Positions 1 through 6,863 of a stretch of DNA of 9,017 bases are shown here, one piece after another. The position numbers and the translations under genes are program-made. Every line of letters starts with the position of its first letter. Positions within the stretch are counted from its first letter, which is position 1. The DNA comes from Cellvibrionales bacterium UBA1963. GTDB taxonomy: Bacteria; Pseudomonadota; Gammaproteobacteria; Pseudomonadales; UBA7434. The DNA lies in contig DDED01000206.1 of assembly GCA_002336035.1 (NCBI GenBank), positions 6,931 to 15,947 of the forward strand, written 5' to 3'. The notes beneath the pieces were generated by a model. It worked only from the letters and a program-made list of their open reading frames with translations. It was not told the DNA's origin and did no database searches.

Positions 1-214
1 GCTTTAGTGTTGATGTGGGTTGTGACGCTAAGTTTGCCGTGGCGCGGGTGTTTGACAGTTCTTTCACTGAAACTAACCGCGCTTCAATTGCCTTAATTGT
101 AGGACTCGCAGTCACCTTATACGACGGCCCTCCCTGAACAAGAAGCCCAAACACGCCAAAATGCAGCAGAACGGCTAACAATGCTGGTAACCGATAAGGG
201 GTTAGGTCGACCAT
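1..214 (-). CDS. tolA: TolA N-terminus (partial), Tol-Pal inner-membrane protein
   Basis: The first 71 codons of a gene that continues beyond the left edge. TolA spans the inner membrane once and reaches across the periplasm, linking TolQR to TolB and Pal for outer-membrane constriction at division. Seen here: a short basic N-terminus (Arg8), a hydrophobic segment at about residues 9-26 containing the LLHFG stretch that resembles the conserved His-containing TolA/TonB anchor, and then the start of a periplasmic part (IKAIEARLVSV). The helical stalk and C-terminal domain are outside the window. The ATG at 214 is the only usable start, because in-frame stops lie just upstream; a weak GAG lies 6 nt before it. 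The call rests mostly on position, 43 nt after tolR, plus topology, since TolA N-termini are poorly conserved. A TonB-like protein would look similar, but the context argues for TolA. Confidence 0.85.
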   Translation of the reverse strand, partial: MVDLTPYRLPALLAVLLHFGVFGLLVQGGPSYKVTASPTIKAIEARLVSVKELSNTRATANLASQPTSTLK

Positions 215-257
215 TGTAGGCTCATGATTTTATTTTCATCGGCATCAACTATGCCCA

Positions 258-677
258 CTAAGGCATTTCTGTAACAAGGCCAACGGAACGTGCCCCCGTC
301 GACTGAATCAGGGTCATTACGCCCACGACTTTTCCATAAGGAATATTCTTGTCGCCCCAAATCAACACCGGCGTTGTCGACCGCTGCTTAATCACTTTGG
401 CTATTCTTTGTTGCAGTAATTCAGGGCGAATTGACTCATTAGGCGAAGCACCTAAATTAAGATACAAACTACCGTCCTCTTTTATCGAAATAATCAATGG
501 CTCATTGGCATTTTCCTCAAGGGGTGCAGACGGCGCTTGAGGAAGGTCAACATCGACCCCTTGCATCAATAGTGGCGCTGAAACCATGAAGACAATTAAT
601 AGCACTAAGGTAACGTCAACATAGGGGACAACATTAATCTCAGCGATTAGCTTGCGTTTATTCTTTTTTCGACTCAT
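258..677 (-). CDS. tolR: TolR, ExbD/TolR-family proton-channel subunit
   Basis: TolR is the inner-membrane subunit that, with TolQ, uses proton motive force to energise TolA. The 139 aa length is normal for the family (E. coli TolR is 142). The N-terminus is basic and cytoplasmic (residues 2-10 rich in K/R), followed by the family motif AEINVVPYVDVTLVLLIVFM. This places the essential channel aspartate at Asp21 inside the single membrane segment (about 17-37), equivalent to E. coli D23. The rest is the periplasmic ExbD-like domain, with a conserved ending VTLIQSTGARSVGLVTE. The ATG lies 12 nt after the tolQ stop, and an AGGG overlapping the tolQ stop region is a possible ribosome site at somewhat long spacing (10 nt). 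The tight spacing implies co-transcription and probable translational coupling with tolQ. Confidence 0.97.
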   Translation of the reverse strand: MSRKKNKRKLIAEINVVPYVDVTLVLLIVFMVSAPLLMQGVDVDLPQAPSAPLEENANEPLIISIKEDGSLYLNLGASPNESIRPELLQQRIAKVIKQRSTTPVLIWGDKNIPYGKVVGVMTLIQSTGARSVGLVTEMP

Positions 678-689
678 AAAGTAACGACC

Positions 690-1397
690 CTATTCGCTAG
701 GACGATCTTGCGCCATGACAGTGTGAACTTGACGATGCAAAATGCTCGTAAACTCATCAGAAAAAGTTTCGTAACGACTGATTAACATGTCAACCCTTGC
801 CGCAAAACGATTATATGCAATGACAGCGGGGATCGCAGCAAACAAGCCCATTGCAGTGGCTATGAGTGCTTCAGATATGCCCGGGGCTACCGCTGCAAGC
901 GTCGCTTGATGAGCATTGGCTAAGCCGCGAAAAGAACCCATCACTCCCCAAACAGTTCCAAACAAACCGACATAAGGACTGGCTGAGCCCACGTTAGCTA
1001 AAAATGGCAAATGCTTTTCTAAATATTCCTCTTCTCGCGCTAAGGACACGCGCATAGCCCGTTCCGCGCCGCTCAAAATAACCTCTGAATCTATGTTTTC
1101 TTGTTGCCGTAATCGAGAAAATTCTTTGAAACCAGCACGGAAAATAGCCTCCACACCGCCAATATCTTCAGTTTCACCGCGAACACTGCCCGAGCGATAA
1201 AGTTGCCCTAAATCAACCCCTGACCAAAACTCCTCTTCAAAAGCCAGCAACTCGTTATGCGCCTGCCTAAAAACAGATAGCCGTTGAAAAATCATGATCC
1301 ATGACGAGATGGATGCCAGCAATAGGCCAAACATGACGAGCTGAACGAGCAGGCTAGCTTGCGAGATAAGACTCCAAAGGGATAATGGCTCAGCCAC
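690..1397 (-). CDS. tolQ: TolQ, MotA/TolQ/ExbB-family proton-channel subunit
   Basis: The 235 aa protein is near the E. coli length (230) and has three membrane segments at about residues 15-36, 133-155 and 170-195. A large cytoplasmic loop lies between the first and second. The conserved channel-lining stretches are intact: SPYVGLFGTVWGVMGSF with Thr148 and ISEALIATAMGLFAAIPAV with Thr181, matching E. coli T145 and T178. It assembles with TolR and the TolA anchor in the inner membrane to harvest proton motive force for envelope constriction. The start codon is GTG at 1397, well supported by AGGAG seven nt upstream. The gene follows ybgC by about 36 nt, and tolR starts 12 nt after its stop, so it is an internal operon gene. 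Confidence 0.97.
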   Translation of the reverse strand: MAEPLSLWSLISQASLLVQLVMFGLLLASISSWIMIFQRLSVFRQAHNELLAFEEEFWSGVDLGQLYRSGSVRGETEDIGGVEAIFRAGFKEFSRLRQQENIDSEVILSGAERAMRVSLAREEEYLEKHLPFLANVGSASPYVGLFGTVWGVMGSFRGLANAHQATLAAVAPGISEALIATAMGLFAAIPAVIAYNRFAARVDMLISRYETFSDEFTSILHRQVHTVMAQDRPSE

Positions 1398-1433
1398 AAA
1401 ATTACTCCTGCTGTTGCGAATGGTTAATTTTTT

Positions 1434-1856
1434 TTACTGCGTCTGTATCTTATTGAACAGCGACTCTGGCATGGTGGCCGGTTGTTGGCTAAGGCGATCA
1501 ACACAGGCCACTTTCACCTCTGCCTCACACAACAGTTGATTCTCACGATGAACCTGCTGTTCAAATATCACGGCCACTTTAGTCACCTTTTTGACTTTTG
1601 CTGAAATCGTCAAGCAATCGTCCAAAATAGCTGGCGCGCGGTAATTAATTGTTAAAGAGTGAACTACAAACATCTGTTGTTCAGCAAAGACAGCGGCCTT
1701 ACCAAAGCCTAATTGCCGCATAAACTCAGTGCGAGCACGCTCCATGTATTTTAAATAGTTCACATAAAAAACAATGCCGCCAGCATCGGTATCTTCTATA
1801 TAAACGCGTATATCGATCGTGCTAAACGATAATTTAGAATGTTTATTCTCTGACAT
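1434..1856 (-). CDS. ybgC: YbgC, Tol-Pal-associated acyl-CoA thioesterase (hotdog fold)
   Basis: A 4-hydroxybenzoyl-CoA-thioesterase-type hotdog protein. E. coli YbgC hydrolyses short and long acyl-CoAs and associates with the membrane; its exact role in the Tol cluster is unsettled. The diagnostic motif YIEDTDAGGIVFYVNYLKYM is followed by ERARTE. The catalytic Asp is the second Asp of EDTD (Asp24 from this start), equivalent to E. coli D18. The start is uncertain. The reading frame extends to a GTG at 1877 (147 aa, overlapping the end of ruvB by 11 nt) with no visible ribosome site. The ATG at 1856 gives 140 aa, closer to the 134 aa of E. coli, and lies 10 nt past the ruvB stop; I prefer it. 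The GTGA five nt upstream is a weak ribosome site. Placement directly before tolQ is the classic arrangement. Confidence 0.93.
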   Translation of the reverse strand: MSENKHSKLSFSTIDIRVYIEDTDAGGIVFYVNYLKYMERARTEFMRQLGFGKAAVFAEQQMFVVHSLTINYRAPAILDDCLTISAKVKKVTKVAVIFEQQVHRENQLLCEAEVKVACVDRLSQQPATMPESLFNKIQTQ

Positions 1857-1866
1857 CTTCTTCACG

Positions 1867-2880
1867 CTATTGTTCACGCTGCGGCGGTGTTATTTCAAAA
1901 TGTTCATAGGCATGGCGAGTCGCAATTCGGCCTCGAGGGGTTCGCTGAATAAATCCCTGCTGAATCAAAAATGGCTCTAATACATCTTCTATGGTGCCAC
2001 GCTCTTCACTGATCGCCGCCGATAGGTTATCAACGCCTACCGGACCGCCATCAAACTTTTCAATAATACAGAGCAATAAACGACGATCCATATGGTCGAA
2101 ACCTAAAGGATCAATGTTTAAAACATTCAACGCTTGCTCAGCCACCTGTTGGGTCACAACACCGTCATGTTGAACATCGGCAAAGTCACGTACTCGGCGC
2201 AATAAGCGATTGGCAATACGCGGCGTACCGCGTGAGCGTCGGGCAATTTCAGCAGCACCAGCGACCTCAACAGATACAGATAAAAGCTCAGCAGCACGTA
2301 TAATAATTTGACTCAATTCATCAAAGTCATAGAACTCGAGCCGTTGAATGATGCCAAATCGATCACGTAATGGTGAGGTTAACGAGCCTGCTCGAGTGGT
2401 TGCACCGACTAAGGTGAATGGCGGCAAATCTAATTTAATTGACCTTGCTGAAGGACCTTCACCGATCATAATATCCAACTGATAGTCTTCCATAGCAGGA
2501 TACAAGACCTCTTCAACAACAGGACTTAAACGGTGAATTTCATCAATAAATAGCACGTCGTCTTTGCTTAAATTTGTCAGCATAGCTGCCAAGTCACCCG
2601 GTCGCTCCAACACAGGCCCAGAGGTTGAATGAAGAGTTACACCTAACTCGTTCGCAATAATGTGCGCCAAAGTTGTCTTGCCAAGCCCTGGTGGACCGAA
2701 GATCAAGCTGTGATCTAACGCCTCTTTTCTATTTCTCGCAGCCGTAATGAAAACTTCCATCTGAGAACGAACAACTTTTTGGCCAATATAATCGGCCAAT
2801 AATTTAGGGCGTAAAGCCCGATCATGCTGTTGCTCTTGGGTCGCCGCATCACCCGTAATTAATCGATCAGCTTCTATCAT
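1867..2880 (-). CDS. ruvB: RuvB, Holliday junction branch-migration ATPase
   Basis: A 337 aa AAA+ motor, essentially the E. coli length (336). It forms hexameric rings that pump DNA through the RuvA-bound Holliday junction. Motifs seen: Walker A GPPGLGKTT (62-70, Lys68), Walker B LFIDEIH (110-116), sensor 1 GATTRAG (159-165), the arginine finger in LRDRFG (Arg174), and sensor 2 GTPRIANRLLRR (about 218-229). The C-terminal winged-helix DNA-binding domain ends in the usual QGFIQRTPRGR stretch. The ATG at 2880 has AGGA seven nt upstream and begins 13 nt after the ruvA stop. All key residues are present and no frame disruption is seen. It is co-directional with ruvC and ruvA upstream and ybgC downstream. 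Confidence 0.99.
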   Translation of the reverse strand: MIEADRLITGDAATQEQQHDRALRPKLLADYIGQKVVRSQMEVFITAARNRKEALDHSLIFGPPGLGKTTLAHIIANELGVTLHSTSGPVLERPGDLAAMLTNLSKDDVLFIDEIHRLSPVVEEVLYPAMEDYQLDIMIGEGPSARSIKLDLPPFTLVGATTRAGSLTSPLRDRFGIIQRLEFYDFDELSQIIIRAAELLSVSVEVAGAAEIARRSRGTPRIANRLLRRVRDFADVQHDGVVTQQVAEQALNVLNIDPLGFDHMDRRLLLCIIEKFDGGPVGVDNLSAAISEERGTIEDVLEPFLIQQGFIQRTPRGRIATRHAYEHFEITPPQREQ

Positions 2881-2893
2881 GGTTTATCCTAAA

Positions 2894-3508
2894 CTAACGC
2901 TTCAACATGGTCTTTAAAGCAGCGCGAATGGCTGATTCACTGCTATCAATTAAACTAAAATCAAGCCGGGCTAGAGACTTGCTTGCTTCGATCGGTTTGT
3001 AACCTAAGGCAATTAAAGCAGTTTCAGCTTCAGCTAAAATCACAGACTGCGACAAATAACCGCTAGTTGAATCGCCAGCCGATGCAGCCTGTGAGTCTAT
3101 GTGCCACTCATGTATTCGGTCTTTCATTTCAACAATTAATCGCTCTGCGGTCTTTTTTCCAACGCCAGGTAAACGTGTTAACGATGCAACGTCAGCAGCA
3201 ATAATGCAATCACTAAAAGCCGCGGCGTCCATACCCGACAAAATAGCCAACGCAAGCTTGGCGCCAACACCATTGATTTTAATCAATGTGCGAAATAATT
3301 GACGTTCAGATACGTCAGCAAAACCGTACAAAAGTTGTGCATCTTCACGCACGATAAAATGAGTCAGCAGCTTAATTTCTGCACCCAAGGCTGGCAGGTC
3401 AGTGAAGGTATTTAACGAGGCTTGCACATCATAACCGACGCCATTGACCTCAATAACCAACCAAGGTGTCGATTTTTCAACTAAATTTCCAACTAAATAA
3501 CTGATCAT
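2894..3508 (-). CDS. ruvA: RuvA, Holliday junction-binding subunit
   Basis: RuvA tetramers clamp the four-way junction and recruit RuvB. The 204 aa length matches the family (E. coli 203). Domain I is an OB-fold with the conserved VIEVNGVGYDV and the HFIVREDAQLLYGF segment. Domain II carries two helix-hairpin-helix motifs, around IKINGVGAKLALAILSGM and LTRLPGVGKKTAERLIVEM. A variable linker (QAASAGDSTSG) leads to the small C-terminal domain III (EAETALIALGYKPIEASK) that contacts RuvB. The ATG start gives the family-typical beginning (MI..L.G..). No strong ribosome site is visible; a GAGAG lies about 13 nt upstream. The gene is 56 nt after ruvC. I looked for a LexA box of the CTGT-N8-ACAG type in that gap and saw none, unlike the separately SOS-controlled ruvAB of E. 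coli. Confidence 0.98.
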   Translation of the reverse strand: MISYLVGNLVEKSTPWLVIEVNGVGYDVQASLNTFTDLPALGAEIKLLTHFIVREDAQLLYGFADVSERQLFRTLIKINGVGAKLALAILSGMDAAAFSDCIIAADVASLTRLPGVGKKTAERLIVEMKDRIHEWHIDSQAASAGDSTSGYLSQSVILAEAETALIALGYKPIEASKSLARLDFSLIDSSESAIRAALKTMLKR

Positions 3509-3564
3509 GGTTGTTTCGCTTACTCTCTATACCTGGGCACTTAATCGCCATGGCCGTTAATGGA

Positions 3565-4050
3565 CTAACGCATGGCCCCATAAGGATTATCACTGTAACT
3601 GTGACAAAGTGCTACCGCTAACGCATCCGCCGCATCTTCAGACGGGGTTCGATTTAAACCGAGCAGCCGCACCACCATGGCCTGTACCTGCTTTTTATCG
3701 GCAGCACCAGTTCCAGCGACGGCCTGCTTGATGGTCCTTGGTGCATATTCACCCAAGGGCAAACCGGCCTCAGCGACCGCTAGAATTGCTGCGCCCCGAG
3801 CATGGCCTAGTTTTAAAGCCGAACTAACACTTTTGCCGACAAACACCTGTTCTATTGCGGCTTGATGGGGTGAATACTGCTGAATAAGCTCACCGATATT
3901 TTGGTAAATTGTCAATAATCGCGCAGGCAAGTCAGCCGTCGACATACGTATACAGCCACTGGCTAAATACTGCACTTTCATCTTTTCTACTTTAATAAGG
4001 CCATAACCCGTAATCCGAGATCCTGGGTCGATACCTAAAATGATACTCAA
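3565..4050 (-). CDS. ruvC: RuvC, Holliday junction resolvase
   Basis: A dimeric RNase H-fold endonuclease that cuts Holliday junctions symmetrically. From the TTG at 4050 the protein is 161 aa and begins (M)SIILGIDPGSR, which is exactly where RuvC proteins normally start. The four acidic catalytic residues are present: Asp8 in GIDPGSR, Glu67 in AIEQVF, and Asp139 and Asp142 in SEDAADALAVALCH (E. coli D7, E66, D138, D141). The frame is open up to an ATG at 4086, which would add 12 residues (MHFYYYDNEWQA) not expected in this family; that ATG is preceded by CCCTTTTT with no ribosome site. The TTG has GTGG six nt upstream, which is modest support. The C-terminal tail is somewhat shorter than in E. 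coli. It is the first gene of the ruv-tol run, and yebC is not upstream. Confidence 0.95.
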   Translation of the reverse strand: MSIILGIDPGSRITGYGLIKVEKMKVQYLASGCIRMSTADLPARLLTIYQNIGELIQQYSPHQAAIEQVFVGKSVSSALKLGHARGAAILAVAEAGLPLGEYAPRTIKQAVAGTGAADKKQVQAMVVRLLGLNRTPSEDAADALAVALCHSYSDNPYGAMR

Positions 4051-4136
4051 AGCCTGCCACTCATTGTCATAATAGTAAAAATGCATAAAAAGGGATGGCT
4101 TACCGGGTGGCTAGCCTACCGCAGAACAATAAAATG

Positions 4137-4165
4137 ATTATACTCAGCCAGCAACGATTTGCACT
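4137..4165 (-). promoter_or_regulatory. Candidate sigma-70 promoter for the ruvC-ruvA-ruvB-ybgC-tol run
   Basis: On the minus strand a perfect TATAAT lies at 4142-4137. A poor -35 (AGTGCA at 17 bp, or GTGCAA at 16 bp) lies upstream, so strength would depend on the -10 or an activator. Transcription would start near 4130, about 45 nt before the ATG and 80 nt before the preferred TTG of ruvC. The leader contains the 8-bp palindrome GGCTAGCC at 4109-4116. The site lies just downstream of the terminator at 4200-4235, as expected for a transcription-unit boundary. No LexA box is visible. Confidence 0.5.
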
Positions 4166-4199
4166 GAAGAACTGATCAATCGAGTGAATAAAGGAAACT

Positions 4200-4235
4200 A
4201 AAAAAAGAATGAACGCCTAACGTAAAACGTTCATT
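4200..4235 (-). terminator. Candidate intrinsic terminator downstream of aspS
   Basis: On the minus strand an 8-bp perfect stem (AATGAACG with CGTTCATT, arms 4228-4235 and 4208-4215) encloses a 12-nt loop. It is followed by C and then seven T (4206-4200). The stem is AT-rich and the loop can form its own small hairpin (AACGT/ACGTT), so efficiency may be moderate. It lies about 270 nt beyond the aspS stop, which would give a long 3' untranslated region. Confidence 0.6.
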
Positions 4236-4505
4236 AATAAAAAAATTAAGCCCTATTTATTAAAGGAAATTAGCCATCTTGCACAGCCATACCGACATTT
4301 AAAAGAGCTATTTTAGGAAACGTCATCAAAACACTTTAATGAGTCGCTAGCACCTATCAAGCAACACTAGGCTCATCAGAAATGCTACCTGACAACAGAC
4401 GCGTAGTGGGTATAGGCCACACATAATGCCTGCTAACGGCAGCAATGTGACTCGCATCGCAGAATAAATGTAAAATTCATTGGCCGTTATTTAACCAAAA
4501 AATAC
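4236..4505. other. Intergenic spacer between aspS and its terminator; no gene seen
   Basis: This is the stretch where many gammaproteobacteria carry yebC. Both strands are broken by frequent stops, and I recognise no YebC fragment in the minus-strand translations. Only weak inverted repeats are present, such as CCTA/TAGG at 4353-4371 and an imperfect palindrome over the aspS stop. It may be the 3' untranslated region of aspS, possibly a source of a small RNA, but nothing proves it. No tRNA cloverleaf is apparent. Confidence 0.6.
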
Positions 4506-6326
4506 TTATTCCTTGGATTCGGACGGCGCCTCCACTTGACGTAATTTAATGTTTAATTCTCGCAACTGCTGCGTATCGACCACACCAGGTGCTTCAGTCA
4601 TCACGCATGCCGCCGACTGTGTTTTTGGAAAAGCGATCACATCACGAATCGAACTTGCACCGGTCATGAGCATCACCAATCGGTCAAGACCAAACGCTAG
4701 GCCACCATGGGGCGGCGCACCGTATTTGAGCGCATCCAATAAGAAACCAAACTTTTCCTGCGCCTCTTGAGGACTGATCGATAATAACCGAAATACCGCT
4801 GACTGCATGTCAGCCTTATGAATACGAATCGAACCGCCACCTAATTCAGTGCCATTTAACACCATATCATAAGCTTGCGATAAGGCAGAACCAGGATCTT
4901 GCTCCAAAGCCTCAGGACTGCATGAAGGGGCAGTAAAGGGGTGATGCAACGCTGTCCAATGCCCCTTATCATTTTTCTCGAACATAGGAAAATCAACCAC
5001 CCAAAGCGGCGCCCATTCGCAAGTATAAAGATTCAAATCTTCACCCAGCTTACACCGTAAAGCACCTAAGGCCTCATTAACGACAGTGGTTTTATCTGCA
5101 CCAAAGAAAATAATATCGCCATCCGCTGCTTCAAGCCGGTCCATTAATGCCATGACGGTTTCATCAGGCATGAATTTAAGGATTGGCGACTGCAGCCCCT
5201 CTAACCCTGCGGCGCGATCATTTACCTTTACCCATGCCAAGCCTTTGGCACCATAAATACTGACAAATTTGGTGTAACCATCAATCTCCTTTCGACTGAT
5301 GGAGCTACCACCGGGCACCTTTAATGCCGCGACTCGTCCTTCAGGGTCGTTAGCAGGGCCGTTAAAGACTTTAAATTCAACCGTGGCCATTAAGTCATTC
5401 ACATCGACTAATTTTAAAGGGATACGAAGATCGGGCTTGTCACTGCCGTAATCACGCATCGCATCGGCATAAGGCATGGTAGGAAAAGATTCGAAAGTAA
5501 CGCCAAGCACCTCGGCAAATAGTTCAGTCACTAACTGCTCGGTCATGGCCATGATTTCTGACTCAGACATAAACGTTGTTTCAATATCGATTTGCGTAAA
5601 CTCAGGTTGGCGATCGGCACGTAAATCTTCATCGCGAAAGCATTTAGCGATTTGATAGTAGCGATCAAAACCCGACACCATGAGAAGCTGCTTGAAAAGT
5701 TGCGGCGACTGCGGCAACGCAAAAAACTTACCTTCGTGTGTTCGACTCGGAACCAAATAATCACGCGCGCCTTCAGGCGTCGCGCGGGTAAGGATTGGCG
5801 TTTCTATATCTAAAAAGCCGTTATCATCTAAAAAACGACGGATATTCGCTGACACTTTCGAACGAAGACGCAGCTTTTGCTGCATATCATTGCGGCGTAA
5901 ATCCAAGTAACGATACTTTAATCGGACATCTTCACCGACATCGGTGAATTCATCGAGCTGAAACGGCGGTGTTTCTGCTTGATTTAAAATTTCTACGGCA
6001 TGAGCGTAGACTTCAATTTCACCGGTTGCCATATCAGCGTTAACGGTTTCAGCCGATCGAGCGCGCACCACTCCCCTCACATGCAATACATACTCACTGC
6101 GCACTTTGTCCGCCAAAGTAAAGTGTTCGCCAGCATCGGGGTCAAATACGACCTGCACGATACCCTCTCGATCACGTAAATCGATAAAAATAACACCACC
6201 ATGATCTCGACGCCGGTCAACCCAGCCAAAAAGAGACACCTCTTTATCAACCTCAGGCAATGCCACTTGCCCGCAATAATGACTTCTTTGCTGGCTACTG
6301 CCAGCGTTGCTTTTGGAATCTGTCAA
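4506..6326 (-). CDS. aspS: Aspartyl-tRNA synthetase (class IIb, bacterial type)
   Basis: It charges tRNA(Asp) with aspartate. From the TTG at 6326 it is 606 aa (E. coli 590). The order is an N-terminal OB anticodon-binding domain (HYCGQ to about residue 120), the class II core with motif 1 region FLDIETPILTRATPEGARDYL, motif 2 FRDEDLRADRQPEFTQID, the bacterial GAD insertion (FKVFNGPANDPEGRVAALKV), and motif 3 GLAFGLDRLVMLMTG. The frame is open to a GTG at 6395 (629 aa), but the extra residues are unlike the family, while the TTG has GAGG five nt upstream. The OB domain carries His42 (RRRDHGG) where E. coli has Leu30, and Glu93 where E. coli has Lys81. In Pseudomonas aeruginosa the matching His marks a non-discriminating enzyme that also charges tRNA(Asn), so this one may do so (inference). 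It follows fmdB by about 114 nt. Confidence 0.98.
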   Translation of the reverse strand: MTDSKSNAGSSQQRSHYCGQVALPEVDKEVSLFGWVDRRRDHGGVIFIDLRDREGIVQVVFDPDAGEHFTLADKVRSEYVLHVRGVVRARSAETVNADMATGEIEVYAHAVEILNQAETPPFQLDEFTDVGEDVRLKYRYLDLRRNDMQQKLRLRSKVSANIRRFLDDNGFLDIETPILTRATPEGARDYLVPSRTHEGKFFALPQSPQLFKQLLMVSGFDRYYQIAKCFRDEDLRADRQPEFTQIDIETTFMSESEIMAMTEQLVTELFAEVLGVTFESFPTMPYADAMRDYGSDKPDLRIPLKLVDVNDLMATVEFKVFNGPANDPEGRVAALKVPGGSSISRKEIDGYTKFVSIYGAKGLAWVKVNDRAAGLEGLQSPILKFMPDETVMALMDRLEAADGDIIFFGADKTTVVNEALGALRCKLGEDLNLYTCEWAPLWVVDFPMFEKNDKGHWTALHHPFTAPSCSPEALEQDPGSALSQAYDMVLNGTELGGGSIRIHKADMQSAVFRLLSISPQEAQEKFGFLLDALKYGAPPHGGLAFGLDRLVMLMTGASSIRDVIAFPKTQSAACVMTEAPGVVDTQQLRELNIKLRQVEAPSESKE

Positions 6327-6331
6327 GACAA

Positions 6332-6335
6332 CCTC
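6332..6335 (-). promoter_or_regulatory. Ribosome binding site supporting the TTG start of aspS
   Basis: On the minus strand GAGG is followed by five nt (TTGTC) and then TTG at 6326. This is the only good Shine-Dalgarno match near the family-expected N-terminus. The alternative GTG at 6395 has a less convincing upstream sequence and adds 23 residues. Confidence 0.65.
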
Positions 6336-6440
6336 GATATAATTAACTGTATTAAGCTGAGAACGGGTAGATTGCTGTCGTTTAATACAACCCACTACCC
6401 AATTATTTTATTGACCTAAGAATGACCGCACACCACGTCG

Positions 6441-6710
6441 CTATTTAGAACTATTATCACTGGTTGCTGGCGTGGCCGGTGCCGCAGGTTTTGAATCAGT
6501 TTGACTGGGTGGCGAGCCAGAGCCACCCTTATTTTTAAAGTCGGTCTCGTACCACCCGCTGCCTTTTAACTTAAAAGCAGCGGCTGATATTAATTTTTTT
6601 AAGCTGTCTTGGTCACAAGCTGGGCATTGAAGTAAAGGGTCTGCAGACATCTTTTGCAATGCTTCTAGCTGATGGTGGCAATCTTGACATTGATATTCAT
6701 AAATAGGCAT
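6441..6710 (-). CDS. FmdB-family zinc ribbon protein
   Basis: A small protein of 89 aa from the ATG at 6710, beginning MPIYEYQC, the hallmark of the FmdB/CxxC_CxxC_SSSS family. Two CxxC pairs (Cys8/Cys11 and Cys29/Cys32) should bind one zinc ion. The conserved FKLKGSGWYETDF follows at residues 46-58. The tail from about residue 63 is low-complexity, rich in Ser, Pro, Ala and Thr, and probably disordered. The frame extends upstream to a TTG at 6737 that would add nine residues (MLGLEFLPF) foreign to the family; GGAG lies 12 nt before the preferred ATG, which is long spacing. The family name comes from a methylotroph regulator of amide/formamide use, but the molecular role of most members is unknown and I assign none. 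Placement upstream of aspS recurs in gammaproteobacteria, so co-transcription with aspS is likely. Confidence 0.93.
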   Translation of the reverse strand: MPIYEYQCQDCHHQLEALQKMSADPLLQCPACDQDSLKKLISAAAFKLKGSGWYETDFKNKGGSGSPPSQTDSKPAAPATPATSDNSSK

Positions 6711-6834
6711 AAACGGTAAAAACTCCAATCCAAGCAAAAAATAATTTTGTTAAACAAAAATACCACACCCAGCTTACCGAAATGTTGCACCATCTGAATG
6801 GGCTAAAACATCTGCTGAATCATTTGAGCGCGAG

Positions 6835-6863
6835 ATTATACTCTATATTTAAGTCAATTTTAA
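6835..6863 (-). promoter_or_regulatory. Candidate sigma-70 promoter for fmdB-aspS
   Basis: On the minus strand a perfect TATAAT at 6840-6835 is preceded, 17 bp upstream, by TTAAAA (6863-6858, 4 of 6 to consensus). A start near 6828 would give a leader of about 118 nt. The leader contains the palindrome TTTTGTT-A-AACAAAA (6745-6759), a weak AT hairpin of unknown meaning. A TTGACT also occurs inside the spacer, but at 11 bp it is too close to serve with this -10. Confidence 0.5.

Noticed and set aside
349..540. Plus-strand open frame of 63 codons over tolR
   Set aside because: It lies antisense within the well-supported tolR gene and has no family features; the same holds for the plus-strand frames at 1991-2173, 3099-3302, 3677-3865, 4549-4770 and 6201-6419.
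3509..3564. LexA (SOS) box before ruvA
   Set aside because: No CTGT-N8-ACAG or near match in the 56-nt gap.
4087..4505. tRNA gene or degraded yebC in the aspS-ruvC spacer
   Set aside because: No cloverleaf with a TTCGA-type arm and no YebC-like peptide was recognised by reading; a BLASTX search would be decisive.
5543..5764. Minus-strand open frame of 73 codons inside aspS
   Set aside because: It is in an alternative frame wholly within the conserved AspRS core, with arginine/serine-rich nonsense sequence.
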